From an uncultured Pontibacter sp. (GTDB taxonomy: Bacteria; Bacteroidota; Bacteroidia; Cytophagales; Hymenobacteraceae), in contig NZ_CANLZM010000016.1 in NCBI RefSeq assembly GCF_947495565.1, forward strand, positions 1 through 64,000: DNA of 64,000 bases. Direction: 5' to 3'. This document shows positions 9,427 through 18,991 of this stretch, piece after piece (the stretch's first letter is position 1; each line of letters begins with the position of its first letter). The notes under the pieces were generated by a model. The model was given only the letters and a program-made list of their open reading frames with translations, ran no database searches and was not told where the DNA came from. Both the position numbers and the translations under genes were made by a program.

Positions 9427-9549
9427 ATTCACCACTATGACTACTAATCTGGTCAGAAATGTAATAAGCTGATTAAAATATGATGCATAATAGTACATGA
9501 CAGAATTAGCACCTCTTTAACTTTTACTTAACCTCTATACCTATCGACC

Positions 9550-10908
9550 ATGAGAAAGCTATACTTATTCATTTTTACACTTCCTCTGTTTCTGAACTAC
9601 GCGTGTACTTCAACGCCCTCTTCTGACATCGCAGACACAGCGGCTTCACAGGACGAACAACCTGTGGATTCGGTAAGCCTGCAAATGATAGCCTCTGATC
9701 TGGTTTCACCTGTTTTTCTGACACAGCCACCCAACGATGACAGGCTTTTTGTGGTGGACCAGGTCGGCGTGATCAGGGTTGTTAAGGATGGCCAGCTACA
9801 GCCGGAGCCTTTTCTGGACCTAAAGCGTAAAATTGTGAAGCTCAAAGACGAACATGAGGAGCGGGGGCTGCTGGGGCTTGCCTTCCATCCGGAGTTTCAG
9901 CGTAACGGCAGGTTCTTCGTGTACTATAGTGCTCCCTCGCGCCAATCAGCGCCCAACGGCTTTGACCACACCAGCGTCGTGGCAGAATACCTGGCAACAG
10001 GAGACAATCGAGAAAATGCCGACCCTGCCTCTGAAAAAGTGCTGATGCAGGTTGATCAGCCCCAGGACAACCACAACGCGGGGACACTGATGTTCGGCCC
10101 GGACGGTTATCTGTACATCAGCATAGGTGACGGCGGTAACAAAAACGACATTGGCACGGGCCATGTGCGGGATTGGTACAAAGACAATGAGGGAGGAAAC
10201 GGGCAGGACATCAAGCAAAATCTTTTGGGCAGTATTCTGCGCATCGATGTCAACAGCGGCTCACCTTACAGCGTGCCTGCAGACAATCCCTTTGCTGATG
10301 GTAAAAGGGGCATGAAGGAAATTTACGCCTTCGGGCTGCGCAACCCCTACCGCTTTTCCTTTGACCGGGAGACAGGCATGCTGATAGCAGGAGATGCCGG
10401 CCAGGTCCTGCGCGAGGAAATCAATATAATCAGGAAAGGCGGCAACTATGGTTGGAATGTAAAAGAAGGCACCATCTGTTTCAACGCAGCCAACAACAAG
10501 GAACCATTAGAAAACTGTCCGGAAAAAGACAGCCTGGGCAATGAATTCATAGATCCCGTAATCGAGTTCAAGAACAGCATGTCCTACCCGCAGGAAGGCT
10601 TGGGCATAGTAGGCATTGGCGGCTATGTGTACAGAGGCAGCATGCGTGCCAACCTTAGCGGTAACTACTTGTTCGGCGTATGGACGCAGCATCACGAGAG
10701 GCCCGACGGCGCTGTATTCTCCGCTGAGATGACGGGGGAGCAGGGCCCCTGGAACTACAGAAAATTGCACTTCCAAAGTATGCCGAATGCTTCTTTAGGC
10801 CATTACCTGCTGGGCTTTGGGCAGGACAACAGCGGAGAGATTTACCTTTTGACTACAGATAAGGCAGGCCCTGTAGGGAACACCGGGAAAGTCTACCTTG
10901 TACAGTAG
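9550..10908 (+). CDS. PQQ-dependent sugar dehydrogenase-like lipoprotein
   Basis: 452-residue secreted lipoprotein: a signal peptide ends in a lipobox with Cys19 (LFLNYAC). The rest is a six-bladed beta-propeller of the soluble glucose/sorbosone dehydrogenase family. Recognisable parts are HEERGLLGLAFHPEF, DNHNAGTLMFGPDGYLYIS and the GDGG segment, and FGLRNPYRFSFDRETG. Family members oxidise aldoses using PQQ, but many homologues have no known substrate. It is the first gene of a plus-strand cluster to 16246 that includes a second propeller protein. No PQQ synthesis gene is in the window. The enzymatic assignment is from family only. Confidence 0.9.
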   Translation: MRKLYLFIFTLPLFLNYACTSTPSSDIADTAASQDEQPVDSVSLQMIASDLVSPVFLTQPPNDDRLFVVDQVGVIRVVKDGQLQPEPFLDLKRKIVKLKDEHEERGLLGLAFHPEFQRNGRFFVYYSAPSRQSAPNGFDHTSVVAEYLATGDNRENADPASEKVLMQVDQPQDNHNAGTLMFGPDGYLYISIGDGGNKNDIGTGHVRDWYKDNEGGNGQDIKQNLLGSILRIDVNSGSPYSVPADNPFADGKRGMKEIYAFGLRNPYRFSFDRETGMLIAGDAGQVLREEINIIRKGGNYGWNVKEGTICFNAANNKEPLENCPEKDSLGNEFIDPVIEFKNSMSYPQEGLGIVGIGGYVYRGSMRANLSGNYLFGVWTQHHERPDGAVFSAEMTGEQGPWNYRKLHFQSMPNASLGHYLLGFGQDNSGEIYLLTTDKAGPVGNTGKVYLVQ

Positions 10909-11059
10909 TTCGCAAAATATATAAATTTAACACATTAATATATAAAACAAACATACTATTGGCTTAGTAAGTAAGCTTGCGCCCACCTGTAAGTTTTTCA
11001 TAGCTGAGAAGTAGTACACATCATCTTGGCAAGTATAAAACCTTAAATAAACTTTATTT

Positions 11060-12664
11060 ATGCGTCATTTCTACAAGCTATTTCTTGTACTGTCTGTTAC
11101 ACATTTGGCAAGCTGTAACAACCCTGAGAGCCAACGCGGCGATGAGGATGCAGAAGCAGCTGAAAGCACAGTGGTGCAGGACAGCCAGCGTAAAATTACC
11201 CCTGCTGACATTGTCGTGCCAAGCGGGTTCAGCATCGAGGCAGTAGCCACGGGGTTAACGTACCCTGTGGATGTCACCTTTGATGAGCAGGGGAACACTT
11301 ACATTGCCGAGGCAGGCGGGCATACCTACGGCACCAAACCTGCCCGTGCACCGGAGGCGCGCATTCTGCAGATGCTACCCGATGGCACCACCAAGGTGCT
11401 GTATGACAGGGTAGTGCCTATGGAGGAGATAAGACAGGCAGAAAGCTCCTCTGAAATGGAAGAAGGCCTCATTCCTCCTGTAACAGGAGTTACCTACCAC
11501 AAAGGCAACCTTTACATCTCGCACCGCAGCCGCTACTCGGTGTACAACCTCGAAAGCGGGGAGTTTAAAACCATTGTAAATGGTTTGCCTTCCTGGGGGG
11601 AGTTTCTGAATGCAAAACCCATCTTCAAAGACGACAAGATGTACTTCTTCCTCTCTACACAAGGGAACAGCGGCGTGCTGGAGGAGCATTGGGTGAATGT
11701 CATCAACACTTTTAACAAGCCCAATGCCCGCGAGATTCCTGGAGAGGATGTCACCCTGACAGGACAAAACTACTGGGTACCCACGCACAAGATAAATTTA
11801 GTGGATGCCGATTCGGTCAGAACAGGTGCCTATGCTGCACTAGGTGAGGAAACCAAACCTGGACAGGTTGTGAAAGGGGAGGAGATCTGCAACGGGGCTT
11901 TCTTTGTGAGCAACCTGGACGGCAGCGGCATTAAGCGCATTGCCTGGGGCCTGCGCTCCAGCTTCGGCTATCGCTTCTCTCCCGATGGCCGCCTGATCAC
12001 CACCATGAACAGCGCCAATCCCATGCCGCCCCGTGGCCTGTACTTCGATTGGGAGCCTGTCTATGAGGTGGTAGAGGGCGAGTGGTACGGCTGGCCGGAT
12101 TTTTACAGCGGCCTTCCCATCACCGACCCCCGCTTTATGGTGAAGAAAGAGGAACGCAACTTCGTGCTCACCCCCGAAACGCACCGCAAGCTGCTGAAAG
12201 GGAAAGACAGGCCGCGCCAGCCGCTGGTAAAGATGCCGGTGCACAGCGCAGCACAGGGCATGGTGTTTGGGCAGGGCAGTATGGGCGTGCCTAAAGAGAA
12301 TATACTGGTGGCGGAGTTTGGCACCATTGTCCCTTTCTTCAAAGGCGAGGAATACCACCCTCACCTGCCTAAATATATCAAAGAAGGGGAAATTCCCTCC
12401 GATGTGGACTTTAACTGGCCGGGCTTCAAGGTGCAGCAGGTAAACCTGCAGTCAGGGCAGGTAACAGACTTCATCTATAACAAAAGCAAGCTGCCTGCAT
12501 CTGCCAACCAGGGTGGCGGGCTAGAGCGGCCAATACAGCTGGAATGGGCTTCAGACGGAAGCCTTTACATTGTGGATTTCGGAACAGTGGAGTTCGACGA
12601 CACCGGCATGAACGCCCATCCCTTTACCGGGGTTGTCTGGAAAGTATCACCTAACAAGAGATAA
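11060..12664 (+). CDS. Second PQQ sugar dehydrogenase-like lipoprotein
   Basis: 534-residue predicted lipoprotein with Cys19 in its lipobox (VTHLASC). Beta-propeller repeats of the sorbosone-dehydrogenase type are visible: FSIEAVATGLTYPVDVTFDE, GVTYHKGNLYISHRSR, IKRIAWGLRSSFGYRFSPDG, and a last blade ending VDFGTVEF. It is larger and more divergent than the upstream gene. The next gene starts two bases after its stop, so at least four genes here appear cotranscribed. A truncated relative of its last blade is found at 23426-23689. Whether it binds PQQ is unknown; a haem-containing partner is not evident. Confidence 0.85.
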   Translation: MRHFYKLFLVLSVTHLASCNNPESQRGDEDAEAAESTVVQDSQRKITPADIVVPSGFSIEAVATGLTYPVDVTFDEQGNTYIAEAGGHTYGTKPARAPEARILQMLPDGTTKVLYDRVVPMEEIRQAESSSEMEEGLIPPVTGVTYHKGNLYISHRSRYSVYNLESGEFKTIVNGLPSWGEFLNAKPIFKDDKMYFFLSTQGNSGVLEEHWVNVINTFNKPNAREIPGEDVTLTGQNYWVPTHKINLVDADSVRTGAYAALGEETKPGQVVKGEEICNGAFFVSNLDGSGIKRIAWGLRSSFGYRFSPDGRLITTMNSANPMPPRGLYFDWEPVYEVVEGEWYGWPDFYSGLPITDPRFMVKKEERNFVLTPETHRKLLKGKDRPRQPLVKMPVHSAAQGMVFGQGSMGVPKENILVAEFGTIVPFFKGEEYHPHLPKYIKEGEIPSDVDFNWPGFKVQQVNLQSGQVTDFIYNKSKLPASANQGGGLERPIQLEWASDGSLYIVDFGTVEFDDTGMNAHPFTGVVWKVSPNKR

Positions 12665-12666
12665 GC

Positions 12667-13005
12667 ATGGATATAATAGCAGCCATATTCCTTTTTGGTG
12701 CCGCTCTGGCTGGAGTGTTTGCACTTATGGAGCTAAATATGAAAGGGTTCCCCCCTAAGATGGTAGTCTTCGCCCATATAGGGCTGGCGGTGGCGGGGTA
12801 TCTCTCCCTGATTATCTATGCTTTTGTAACCGAGCAGCCCGAGAAGCATTACCACACGCTTGTCATGCTGGCCATTGCAGGCCTGATCGGGCTCTGGCTC
12901 TTGCTGAGCAAAAAGCCGGTTCACACGCTTAAGGGAGCTGCCATAGCCTACAGCCTTGTCGGTATGTTTGGCTTTCTGTGGCTCCTGACATTCATCATAA
13001 CCTAA
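12667..13005 (+). CDS. Small four-helix membrane protein
   Basis: 112-residue integral membrane protein with about four hydrophobic helices and short loops. The first helix is IIAAIFLFGAALAGVFAL; later ones include MLAIAGLIGLWLLL and YSLVGMFGFLWLLTFIIT. No named family is recognised with confidence. It starts two bases after the second propeller gene and is followed within 10 bases by the DUF4396 gene, so it belongs to the same transcript. A role as a membrane partner of the secreted propeller proteins is inference from position. Confidence 0.75.
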   Translation: MDIIAAIFLFGAALAGVFALMELNMKGFPPKMVVFAHIGLAVAGYLSLIIYAFVTEQPEKHYHTLVMLAIAGLIGLWLLLSKKPVHTLKGAAIAYSLVGMFGFLWLLTFIIT

Positions 13006-13015
13006 CACAAAAACT

Positions 13016-14641
13016 ATGAAATGGACCTATCCAATAGTAGCATTCTTTGTTGTACTGGTAATCGGATTTGGCCTTGTTAACCTGATAAAGGAAGATCTGG
13101 AAGTGGCCCCGTGGGCAGAAACGGGTGCCGAGGAAGGCAGGCTTTTTGCGCACACCAAAAACGTGACCCGTCTGGTGAGTGCCGACGCGGCAGACTTGCA
13201 CGCTTACCTTAAAACAGCCATTCCCTACCCGGAGGCCACTACGGCTGATATGGCTCCCAAAGAAGAAAACTGGGAGGCGTTTTTCCGGCAGTCGCTCAAG
13301 TCAAACCCAACCCCAAAGCATGTCATACTTGTTCCCGGAGGAGGTAAAGAAGCCCTGCAATGGGCACTCCCGGCCCTGTACTATGCCTACTACTACGGCT
13401 CCCCTGTGGTGTTTGTGAACCGGGGCACTTTAAGCGAAAACGCGGCGCGCTACCAAAGCCTGAAAGCATACTTGGTTGGGCCGGAGGAACTCTTACCCGA
13501 CGCTGCGGCAGAGGGTTTCCAGGACCGGGAGCGGATAACGGCCAACACGCCACATGAGCTGGCGGTAGAGCTGGCCAAGTACCGGGACGAGCGAACAGAA
13601 TTTGGCTGGGGCAGAACCAACGACCGGCAAAACGGCTACTTTCATTATGTGGTGACTACCCCGCGCGATGCCCTGCAGGGGCTGGCTGCCCTGCCTTACG
13701 CCAGAAGCAACAACGCCACGCTGCTGTATGCTGAAGAAGACGGTGGCTTACCAGGGGTGCTCGACAGCTACGTGTGGGGGCAGCGGTCAGATTGGTTTGT
13801 GTCTCCTTCCGAGGGGCCCTTCCGGCACTTCTGGCTGGTGAGCAACCGCGTTAGCTACGCGGCGCAAAGCAGGCTTGACTTTTCAGTGGAGAAGGCAGAG
13901 TACCCGAGCATGGGGCCCATAGCGCTCGGTGACATGGAAGCGCTTCTTTTACTGTTTGTGGTATGGGGCGTGGCTTCGGCCATCTTTGTGTGGGTGCACG
14001 CCACCTACACCTTGCCGATGGTGAAAATGCCCATCAAGATTGCCTGGGGCCTGAGCTCCCTTTTACTGCCCGTCCTTGGGCCAGTTTTATACCTGAACTC
14101 CTACCGGAAACCCACCTGGAAAACATCTGAGGGGGAGTGGCGCTGGCTGCGGCCCCATTCGTTGCAGAGCGCCACAGCCACGGCCATGGGTTTTGGCTAC
14201 GGGGCCACACTCATGGTAGCCGTGGGCTTCCTTTTTGTGTGGTTTGGCTTTCCCATATTTTTTCCTGAATGGCTGGAAGGGCCTTTTTTCTGGCTAGGTG
14301 CGGGTATGCCCATTATGATGATTGCCATGTACGTGCTGGCAGTAGTCACAGCCTGGCTACTGGCACAGTACCCCATGAAAAAGGCCATGATGCCCAACAT
14401 GCCGGATAAAATGCTTTATAAAATGGCGCTGATCACTACCGCCATCAGTATGCTGGCCGTTAGCTTAGGTATGATGACAGGCACTTGGTACATGCTGATG
14501 AGCAAGCTGCCGATGATGCCCAAAGAGGACGATGTGCTGTGGTTCGGAAGTGTCTGGCTGGCATCTTTTGTAGGCTTCCTGATAGCATGGCCACTTAACT
14601 GGCTTATGATCCGAAAGAAACTAAAACCTGGCAACGTATGA
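13016..14641 (+). CDS. DUF4396 membrane protein with extracytoplasmic CWB2-like domain
   Basis: 541-residue protein in three parts: an N-terminal membrane anchor (residues about 5-25), an extracytoplasmic region of about 270 residues, and a C-terminal block of six or more helices resembling DUF4396. The middle region has ALQWALPALYYAYYYGSPVV followed by FVNRGTL, which resembles cell-wall-binding repeat 2 modules, where a similar pattern precedes a VYVVGG-like strand. Met-rich loops occur near the end (KKAMMPNMPDKM; SKLPMMPKE), possibly metal-related given the neighbours. The following lipoprotein gene overlaps this stop by four bases (ATGA). Function unknown. Confidence 0.75.
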   Translation: MKWTYPIVAFFVVLVIGFGLVNLIKEDLEVAPWAETGAEEGRLFAHTKNVTRLVSADAADLHAYLKTAIPYPEATTADMAPKEENWEAFFRQSLKSNPTPKHVILVPGGGKEALQWALPALYYAYYYGSPVVFVNRGTLSENAARYQSLKAYLVGPEELLPDAAAEGFQDRERITANTPHELAVELAKYRDERTEFGWGRTNDRQNGYFHYVVTTPRDALQGLAALPYARSNNATLLYAEEDGGLPGVLDSYVWGQRSDWFVSPSEGPFRHFWLVSNRVSYAAQSRLDFSVEKAEYPSMGPIALGDMEALLLLFVVWGVASAIFVWVHATYTLPMVKMPIKIAWGLSSLLLPVLGPVLYLNSYRKPTWKTSEGEWRWLRPHSLQSATATAMGFGYGATLMVAVGFLFVWFGFPIFFPEWLEGPFFWLGAGMPIMMIAMYVLAVVTAWLLAQYPMKKAMMPNMPDKMLYKMALITTAISMLAVSLGMMTGTWYMLMSKLPMMPKEDDVLWFGSVWLASFVGFLIAWPLNWLMIRKKLKPGNV

Positions 14642-15882
14642 GACGCAAGATACTATACATACTTTTCATCACTTTGTTCGCCTATTCCTGTGGCAAAACG
14701 GAAGGTGGGGCAGGCGGCGGTAGTCATCCGCTGCAGCAGCAGGCCCTGACTACAGCTTATACTGTGCGCATACCAGGCAGTTCGCCAGAAGAGCAGGCCA
14801 TCCTGCTGACGCAAACCGTGTACCCGGCAACCCGTGAGGACAACGCCGTGGGAGCCATCATTCTCTGTCCACAGGACGCGGCCATCGCCTTTACCGCCAT
14901 GAGCCGGATTACGCACATGCCCGTAAACGCCCCGCTGCTCTACCTGAACAAAGACGGCAGGCTTTCAGAGCAAACGCTGCGGGAGATGAAGCGCCTGAGC
15001 CCTGACGGTGTTTTTCAGGATCAGCGCACAGATGTATATGCCGTGAACGTGCCGGAAGCAGAGGTGCAAAAAGTAAGGGAGGTGCTCGGATATCGGGTGC
15101 GTACCTTTAACGAACCAGACCCGGTAAAGCTGGCAGAACTGCTGGACAGGTGGCAGGCGGCCTTGAAGTCTGACCATCCGGATGAGGTGATCATCACCGC
15201 GCTGGACCACCCTAAAGGAATGCAGCATGGGTTAGGGCCAATGGGGTGGAACGCGCACATGGGCAAAGGCTTTGCCTGGGTATACACCGACTCTATTCCA
15301 ACTGCCACCAGAGAGATCCTTAAAAAACGCTACGGCGACCACGGTAGCTTTATGTACCTGACAGGCGGGCCGGATGTTATCTCGGACAAGGTGGCGCGGG
15401 AGCTGGCGCAGTATGGGCTGGTGCGCAGGATATTCGGTCCTACTCCGCCTGCCACCAGCGCCGTAAACGCTGGTTACAAAGACTATGGCCGTAACCACGG
15501 CTGGTGGTGGGCATGGGAAGAGCGCATGTTTGGCTGGGGCATTGCGCAGGCTGGGCATAACTTTATCGTGGGCCGACCGGATAACCTGCTGGGGATGATA
15601 CCCGCTGCTGTGCTGGGCCACATGGGCAAGCACGGCCCCATGCTGCTGATAGAGCCTGACAACATCCCAAACGAAGTGCGGGAGTACCTGACCATGGTAA
15701 AGCCCTTCGCCACAGGTCCGCAGGAGACTATCCTGAACTTTGCCTGGATTATCGGGGATACCACGCAGGTAAGCGTAAAGGCACAGCAGACAGTTGATCG
15801 GCTGCTCTCCCCTTATCAGGTGCCGGTAGACACAGCCGCTTACTTACCGAAAGCAGACACATTACAGGAAAAAAAGGAATAA
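14638..15882 (+). CDS. Lipoprotein with cell-wall-binding-repeat-2-like modules
   Basis: 414-residue predicted lipoprotein (lipobox Cys18, LFAYSC). The first 200 residues resemble CWB2 repeats: AIILCPQDAAIAFTAMSRIT, NAPLLYLNKDGRLSEQTLRE, then VREVLGYRVRTFNEPD. The C-terminal half is rich in Trp, His and Gly (NHGWWWAWEERMFGWG) and not recognised. Translation is coupled to the DUF4396 gene by a 4-base overlap, and the two proteins share the CWB2-like theme, so they probably interact at the cell envelope. CWB2 modules are best known from Gram-positive cell walls, so their place in a Bacteroidota lipoprotein is notable. Function unknown. Confidence 0.72.
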   Translation: MRRKILYILFITLFAYSCGKTEGGAGGGSHPLQQQALTTAYTVRIPGSSPEEQAILLTQTVYPATREDNAVGAIILCPQDAAIAFTAMSRITHMPVNAPLLYLNKDGRLSEQTLREMKRLSPDGVFQDQRTDVYAVNVPEAEVQKVREVLGYRVRTFNEPDPVKLAELLDRWQAALKSDHPDEVIITALDHPKGMQHGLGPMGWNAHMGKGFAWVYTDSIPTATREILKKRYGDHGSFMYLTGGPDVISDKVARELAQYGLVRRIFGPTPPATSAVNAGYKDYGRNHGWWWAWEERMFGWGIAQAGHNFIVGRPDNLLGMIPAAVLGHMGKHGPMLLIEPDNIPNEVREYLTMVKPFATGPQETILNFAWIIGDTTQVSVKAQQTVDRLLSPYQVPVDTAAYLPKADTLQEKKE

Positions 15883-15886
15883 GGCT

Positions 15887-16246
15887 ATGCAACAAGAAAA
15901 TAACCATAAAAAGCACCAAAATTCTAAAATGACGGACGGTGACCTGTTAGTTTCAACACTAAACACTGATCCGGAAGGAGGGCCGATCTACCACCCAGCC
16001 ATTGGCAAAGGGGCTTTTTGGGGAGGCCTTGTTGGCGGTGTATTAGTGGGTACTTTGGCTTGGTTGGTGGCCTCTGGCGTTTGGCCGGTGGTAGGCTTGG
16101 GGCAAATGGCCGCAGGCAGTTACGGTGCTGCCGCGTTTATGGGGTTTGTCCTTGGCAGCGCTGTTGGCGGGCTGATTGGGAGCTTCATGGGGATAAGCCA
16201 TATGTTTAGGCAACACAGGAAGTATAGCAGGAGTGGTTTGAGCTAA
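15887..16246 (+). CDS. Glycine-zipper small membrane protein
   Basis: 119-residue protein with a polar N-terminus of about 35 residues and two Gly/Ala-rich hydrophobic segments (GGLVGGVLVGTLAWLVA and FVLGSAVGGLIGSFMG). Such glycine-zipper patterns are common in small envelope stress proteins. It starts four bases after the preceding lipoprotein gene and ends the plus-strand cluster. No specific family is recognised. Confidence 0.65.
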   Translation: MQQENNHKKHQNSKMTDGDLLVSTLNTDPEGGPIYHPAIGKGAFWGGLVGGVLVGTLAWLVASGVWPVVGLGQMAAGSYGAAAFMGFVLGSAVGGLIGSFMGISHMFRQHRKYSRSGLS

Positions 16247-16297
16247 GGCTTCTAAAGCAGGAGCATAACACTTCTTAGGTAATTTTTAATATCATTT

Positions 16298-16935
16298 ATG
16301 AAGCTAGCTTTGAAGTCAATGGATACCTTCTGCTTTTTGTTTGTGTCCTTGCACATCCATGCACAAGAAAGAGAAAGCCTGGACACTACGAATGCTTTTG
16401 TTGATTAACACCAAAACAGCGCAACCCCTACTTAGCAGCATCAGGAAACGGAAAGAGTAAAGGATGGGGCTACCCGGAGAAAATAGTAGCTGACTTCGAT
16501 GACTTCCAGAACCTGCACCCGTTGTTTGTGCACATACCTGTGACGCTGTTGCCTTTTGCAGCAGTTTCTCAGTTTCTTGCCTTTTTTGTGTTCAAACGGG
16601 AGTTCGTTGGGTGGTGATGGTTCTGTTGCTGACGGGGTTCTTAGGAAGGGTTGTAGCAGCGACCCTGGTACACCCGCATATTGGTACGCTACCAGAACAT
16701 GCACAACAAGTTTAGGACAAACACGACCTGTATGCCACCTGCACGCTATAGCTTAACGGTATTGCTAATTTGCTCAAAGTAGGGAGCCACTTTCTGCTGC
16801 ATCGGAAGGTGTGGGCAGGGGGCGTTGTGGCGCTGGTTTTACTGGCTGCGACTTAAACAGACAGTATGGCCGGTCACCCTGGGTTTCAGTTGGCTTTTAC
16901 TGAAGGTGTTGGCCCCAAAGCCCATATTTGAAAAG
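16298..16935 (+). pseudogene. Decayed paralogue of the DUF2231-like membrane protein at 29580-30245
   Basis: Fragments of one gene survive in different frames. ATG at 16298 begins a signal-like stretch that soon stops. Near 16500 a frame reads DFQNLHPLFVHIPVTLLPFA, closely matching FPNRHPLFVHFPIVLLLVA in the intact gene. After a frameshift near 16612 it continues VVMVLLLTGFLGRVVAA and HPHIGTLPEHAQQV. Close to 16880-16930 it reads AGHPGFQLAFTEGVGPKAHI, matching AGHYGAQLVHIEGVGPQGKY. Several stops and at least two frame changes prevent translation. So this is an eroded full-length copy, evidence of an older duplication between the two ends of the copper region. Confidence 0.8.
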
Positions 16936-16981
16936 CGAAGGGCATCACATTTGTATTAACGAGAAACATATTCATAGTTGC

Positions 16982-17989
16982 CTAATAAACATCCTTCCAT
17001 TTCCAGCCATCTTTTTCCAGCATAACCGTGAGCAGTTCCCGACGCTCTTGTAGTTCCTGACCAGAAGCATTATCAGAGTATTTGCCTTCCTGGAGTGGTA
17101 CACCACTTGCTTTCAGTTGAGACAAATCAGGTTTAGGAGCCTTCTCATTGGGAGTCTCATTTTTTATAAAACTTCCTTTCACCATTTCCAGGTATTCATC
17201 CAGCGCAGTTTGCAGCATGTGTAGCTTCAGTTTGTCGATGCCTGCGTCCTCTTTAACTACATTTTTTAGAAGTTGATGCGCCTCATCCAGCAGCACAACA
17301 GCGCGTACAATAGCCAACTTCTGTTTACTGCTGTGGAAAAAGTGAATAACGGGATAGGAGTGGTGATTTACCGTATGCTGCATGAGCATCTGGCATAAGT
17401 CAGAAGTGTTATCGAAGAAAGATGAAAAACTCCGGCCGTTCCAGCTTTTCTGTACGATTTGCAGCGGGGTTGTACCCATACTGTTGATGTACAGACTCAG
17501 CCTGCTCTGAAGGCCTACAGCTGACAGCACCGGAATAAAGTAGGTGATGGAGGTGGTAATAAAAGCCAGCCCGGAGAATGCGGCCACCGTAGTAATCACG
17601 CGCCAAAAATTGGTTGATGCAACATAGTCCCCAACTCCTAAAGTAGAGAGTGTAAAGCCCGCATAGTATAACTTCTCTAAGGGACCTGTACTTGCCAGCG
17701 TACTGCTTTTTAAAACAGAGTCAGGGTCAGATAACAACATGACAAACACGCCCGCCCATAGCCCAAGCACCCAAACCAGAAGAATAGATACTAACACTCC
17801 AAGCCCGGCGTACTCCAGTAGGTTACTGCGACCATTCTTACCGGCGGCGACATAAAAGCCTTTCCAAACTCCTTTAGAAACAACACTAGTTATTTTTCCG
17901 CCACCGCTTGAGGAAAGTGTGGTTTTGATAATGTCTAATGCTGTTATTAAAAACAGGAAAGCACCACAAAAGAAGTAAAAGCTGTTCAT
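16982..17989 (-). CDS. Ion channel family protein with non-canonical filter (TLGVGDY)
   Basis: About 335 residues if started at the ATG at 17987-17989 (MNSFYFFCGAFLFL); an upstream in-frame start at 18031 adds 14 polar residues and looks less likely. Helices near the N-terminus are followed by a pore-loop region with STLGVGDYVAST, where potassium channels usually have TVGYGD. The next helix is VITTVAAFSGLAFITTSI. The C-terminal half is soluble and helical. It is a clear paralogue of the plus-strand gene at 22406-23410 (shared helices and C-terminal PDLSQLKASGVPLQEG / PDLTKLKRKSIPTVEEG). Ion selectivity cannot be read from the sequence. Confidence 0.8.
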   Translation of the reverse strand: MNSFYFFCGAFLFLITALDIIKTTLSSSGGGKITSVVSKGVWKGFYVAAGKNGRSNLLEYAGLGVLVSILLVWVLGLWAGVFVMLLSDPDSVLKSSTLASTGPLEKLYYAGFTLSTLGVGDYVASTNFWRVITTVAAFSGLAFITTSITYFIPVLSAVGLQSRLSLYINSMGTTPLQIVQKSWNGRSFSSFFDNTSDLCQMLMQHTVNHHSYPVIHFFHSSKQKLAIVRAVVLLDEAHQLLKNVVKEDAGIDKLKLHMLQTALDEYLEMVKGSFIKNETPNEKAPKPDLSQLKASGVPLQEGKYSDNASGQELQERRELLTVMLEKDGWKWKDVY

Positions 17990-18061
17990 ATAAGTATGTC
18001 GATAATTCCGAATACTTAACGGATAGCACAAAACTGGGTTTTTGGTTATTGAGAGTGATGA

Positions 18062-18955
18062 CTACTTGTTTTCAGACTCTGGCAACCGAACCTCGATTTG
18101 ACCAGCTTTGACACGTACCTCAAATTTGGGTTGTGGCTCTGTTGCAGGGCCATCCACCACGCTGCCATCTTCCAGAGAAAACACAGAACCATGCCAAGGG
18201 CAGCGCACGCTGCAGTTGTCCATCAGGTCTCCATCTGAGAGCGGACCACCCAAATGTGAGCAGGTGTGGGCGATGGCAAACAAGTCTCCGTTCTTTCGAG
18301 CCAGCAGCACTTTCACCTCCCCAGCCTCTACACAGCGCATTTGACCTTCTTCTAACTCATCTTCCCGCAAAACAGCAACAAAATCCTCCGGGTAAACGGC
18401 TGAGTTCCCTGTATGGTCTACCCCAACCTGTTTACCAAAGACGAGGTGCCCGCCAAGGTAAGCCCCTGCACTTACCACACCGTAGCCCAGCATAGCCAAG
18501 CCAATGCCCACGCCGCGCGTGCGCTTTCGCCGGCGCAAGAGCAGTGAGGTTGCATAAAGTGCAGTCGCCCCGGCGTTCAGCATGCCGTGCAGCATCCCGA
18601 GTTTGCGTCTTTCTTTTCTGGTTCCGGTCCAATCTGCAAGCCCCGTAACAGCAGCTCCCAACGCGCCAACCAAACCGACTGCCACGGCTGCATCCGCGCC
18701 AGGAGTGTACTTTTCTTTGCCCATTAGCTCTAACCCGTCCAGAACCGCAGCGGTTGTCCACGCGCCCACCGGCACATCCGTTATGGCGGGATGCAGCGGG
18801 TGCCCGAGCCATTTCCCGTGTAGCGCGTTCTTGATGCTCCGGCCTGCTTTCCCGCCCGCTTCGAAGGCCTTCAAAACAGCAGGCTGTACTGTGTCGCCAG
18901 CAGTGTCAAGCCACTCCTGCTGCGAAATGGTGTAGAAAAGAGTTTTCTGATTCAT
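18062..18955 (-). CDS. DUF2231-Rieske [2Fe-2S] fusion protein
   Basis: 297 residues from ATG at 18955 (MNQKTLFYTISQQEW), preferred over an ATG 36 bases upstream because an AAGGA lies seven bases before it. The N-terminal half is a DUF2231-type membrane region (GHPLHPAITDVPVGAWTTAA and three further helices). The C-terminal 100 residues form a Rieske domain with CSHLGGPLSDGD and CPWHGSVFSLEDG, giving the two Cys and two His ligands of the cluster. Such fusions are predicted membrane-anchored electron-transfer proteins. It is followed on the minus strand by the ion-channel gene 72 bases away. Redox partners are unknown. Confidence 0.9.
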   Translation of the reverse strand: MNQKTLFYTISQQEWLDTAGDTVQPAVLKAFEAGGKAGRSIKNALHGKWLGHPLHPAITDVPVGAWTTAAVLDGLELMGKEKYTPGADAAVAVGLVGALGAAVTGLADWTGTRKERRKLGMLHGMLNAGATALYATSLLLRRRKRTRGVGIGLAMLGYGVVSAGAYLGGHLVFGKQVGVDHTGNSAVYPEDFVAVLREDELEEGQMRCVEAGEVKVLLARKNGDLFAIAHTCSHLGGPLSDGDLMDNCSVRCPWHGSVFSLEDGSVVDGPATEPQPKFEVRVKAGQIEVRLPESENK

Positions 18956-18991
18956 CGGTTTTCCTTCTTGTGATGCATATGTTACCTGCAA

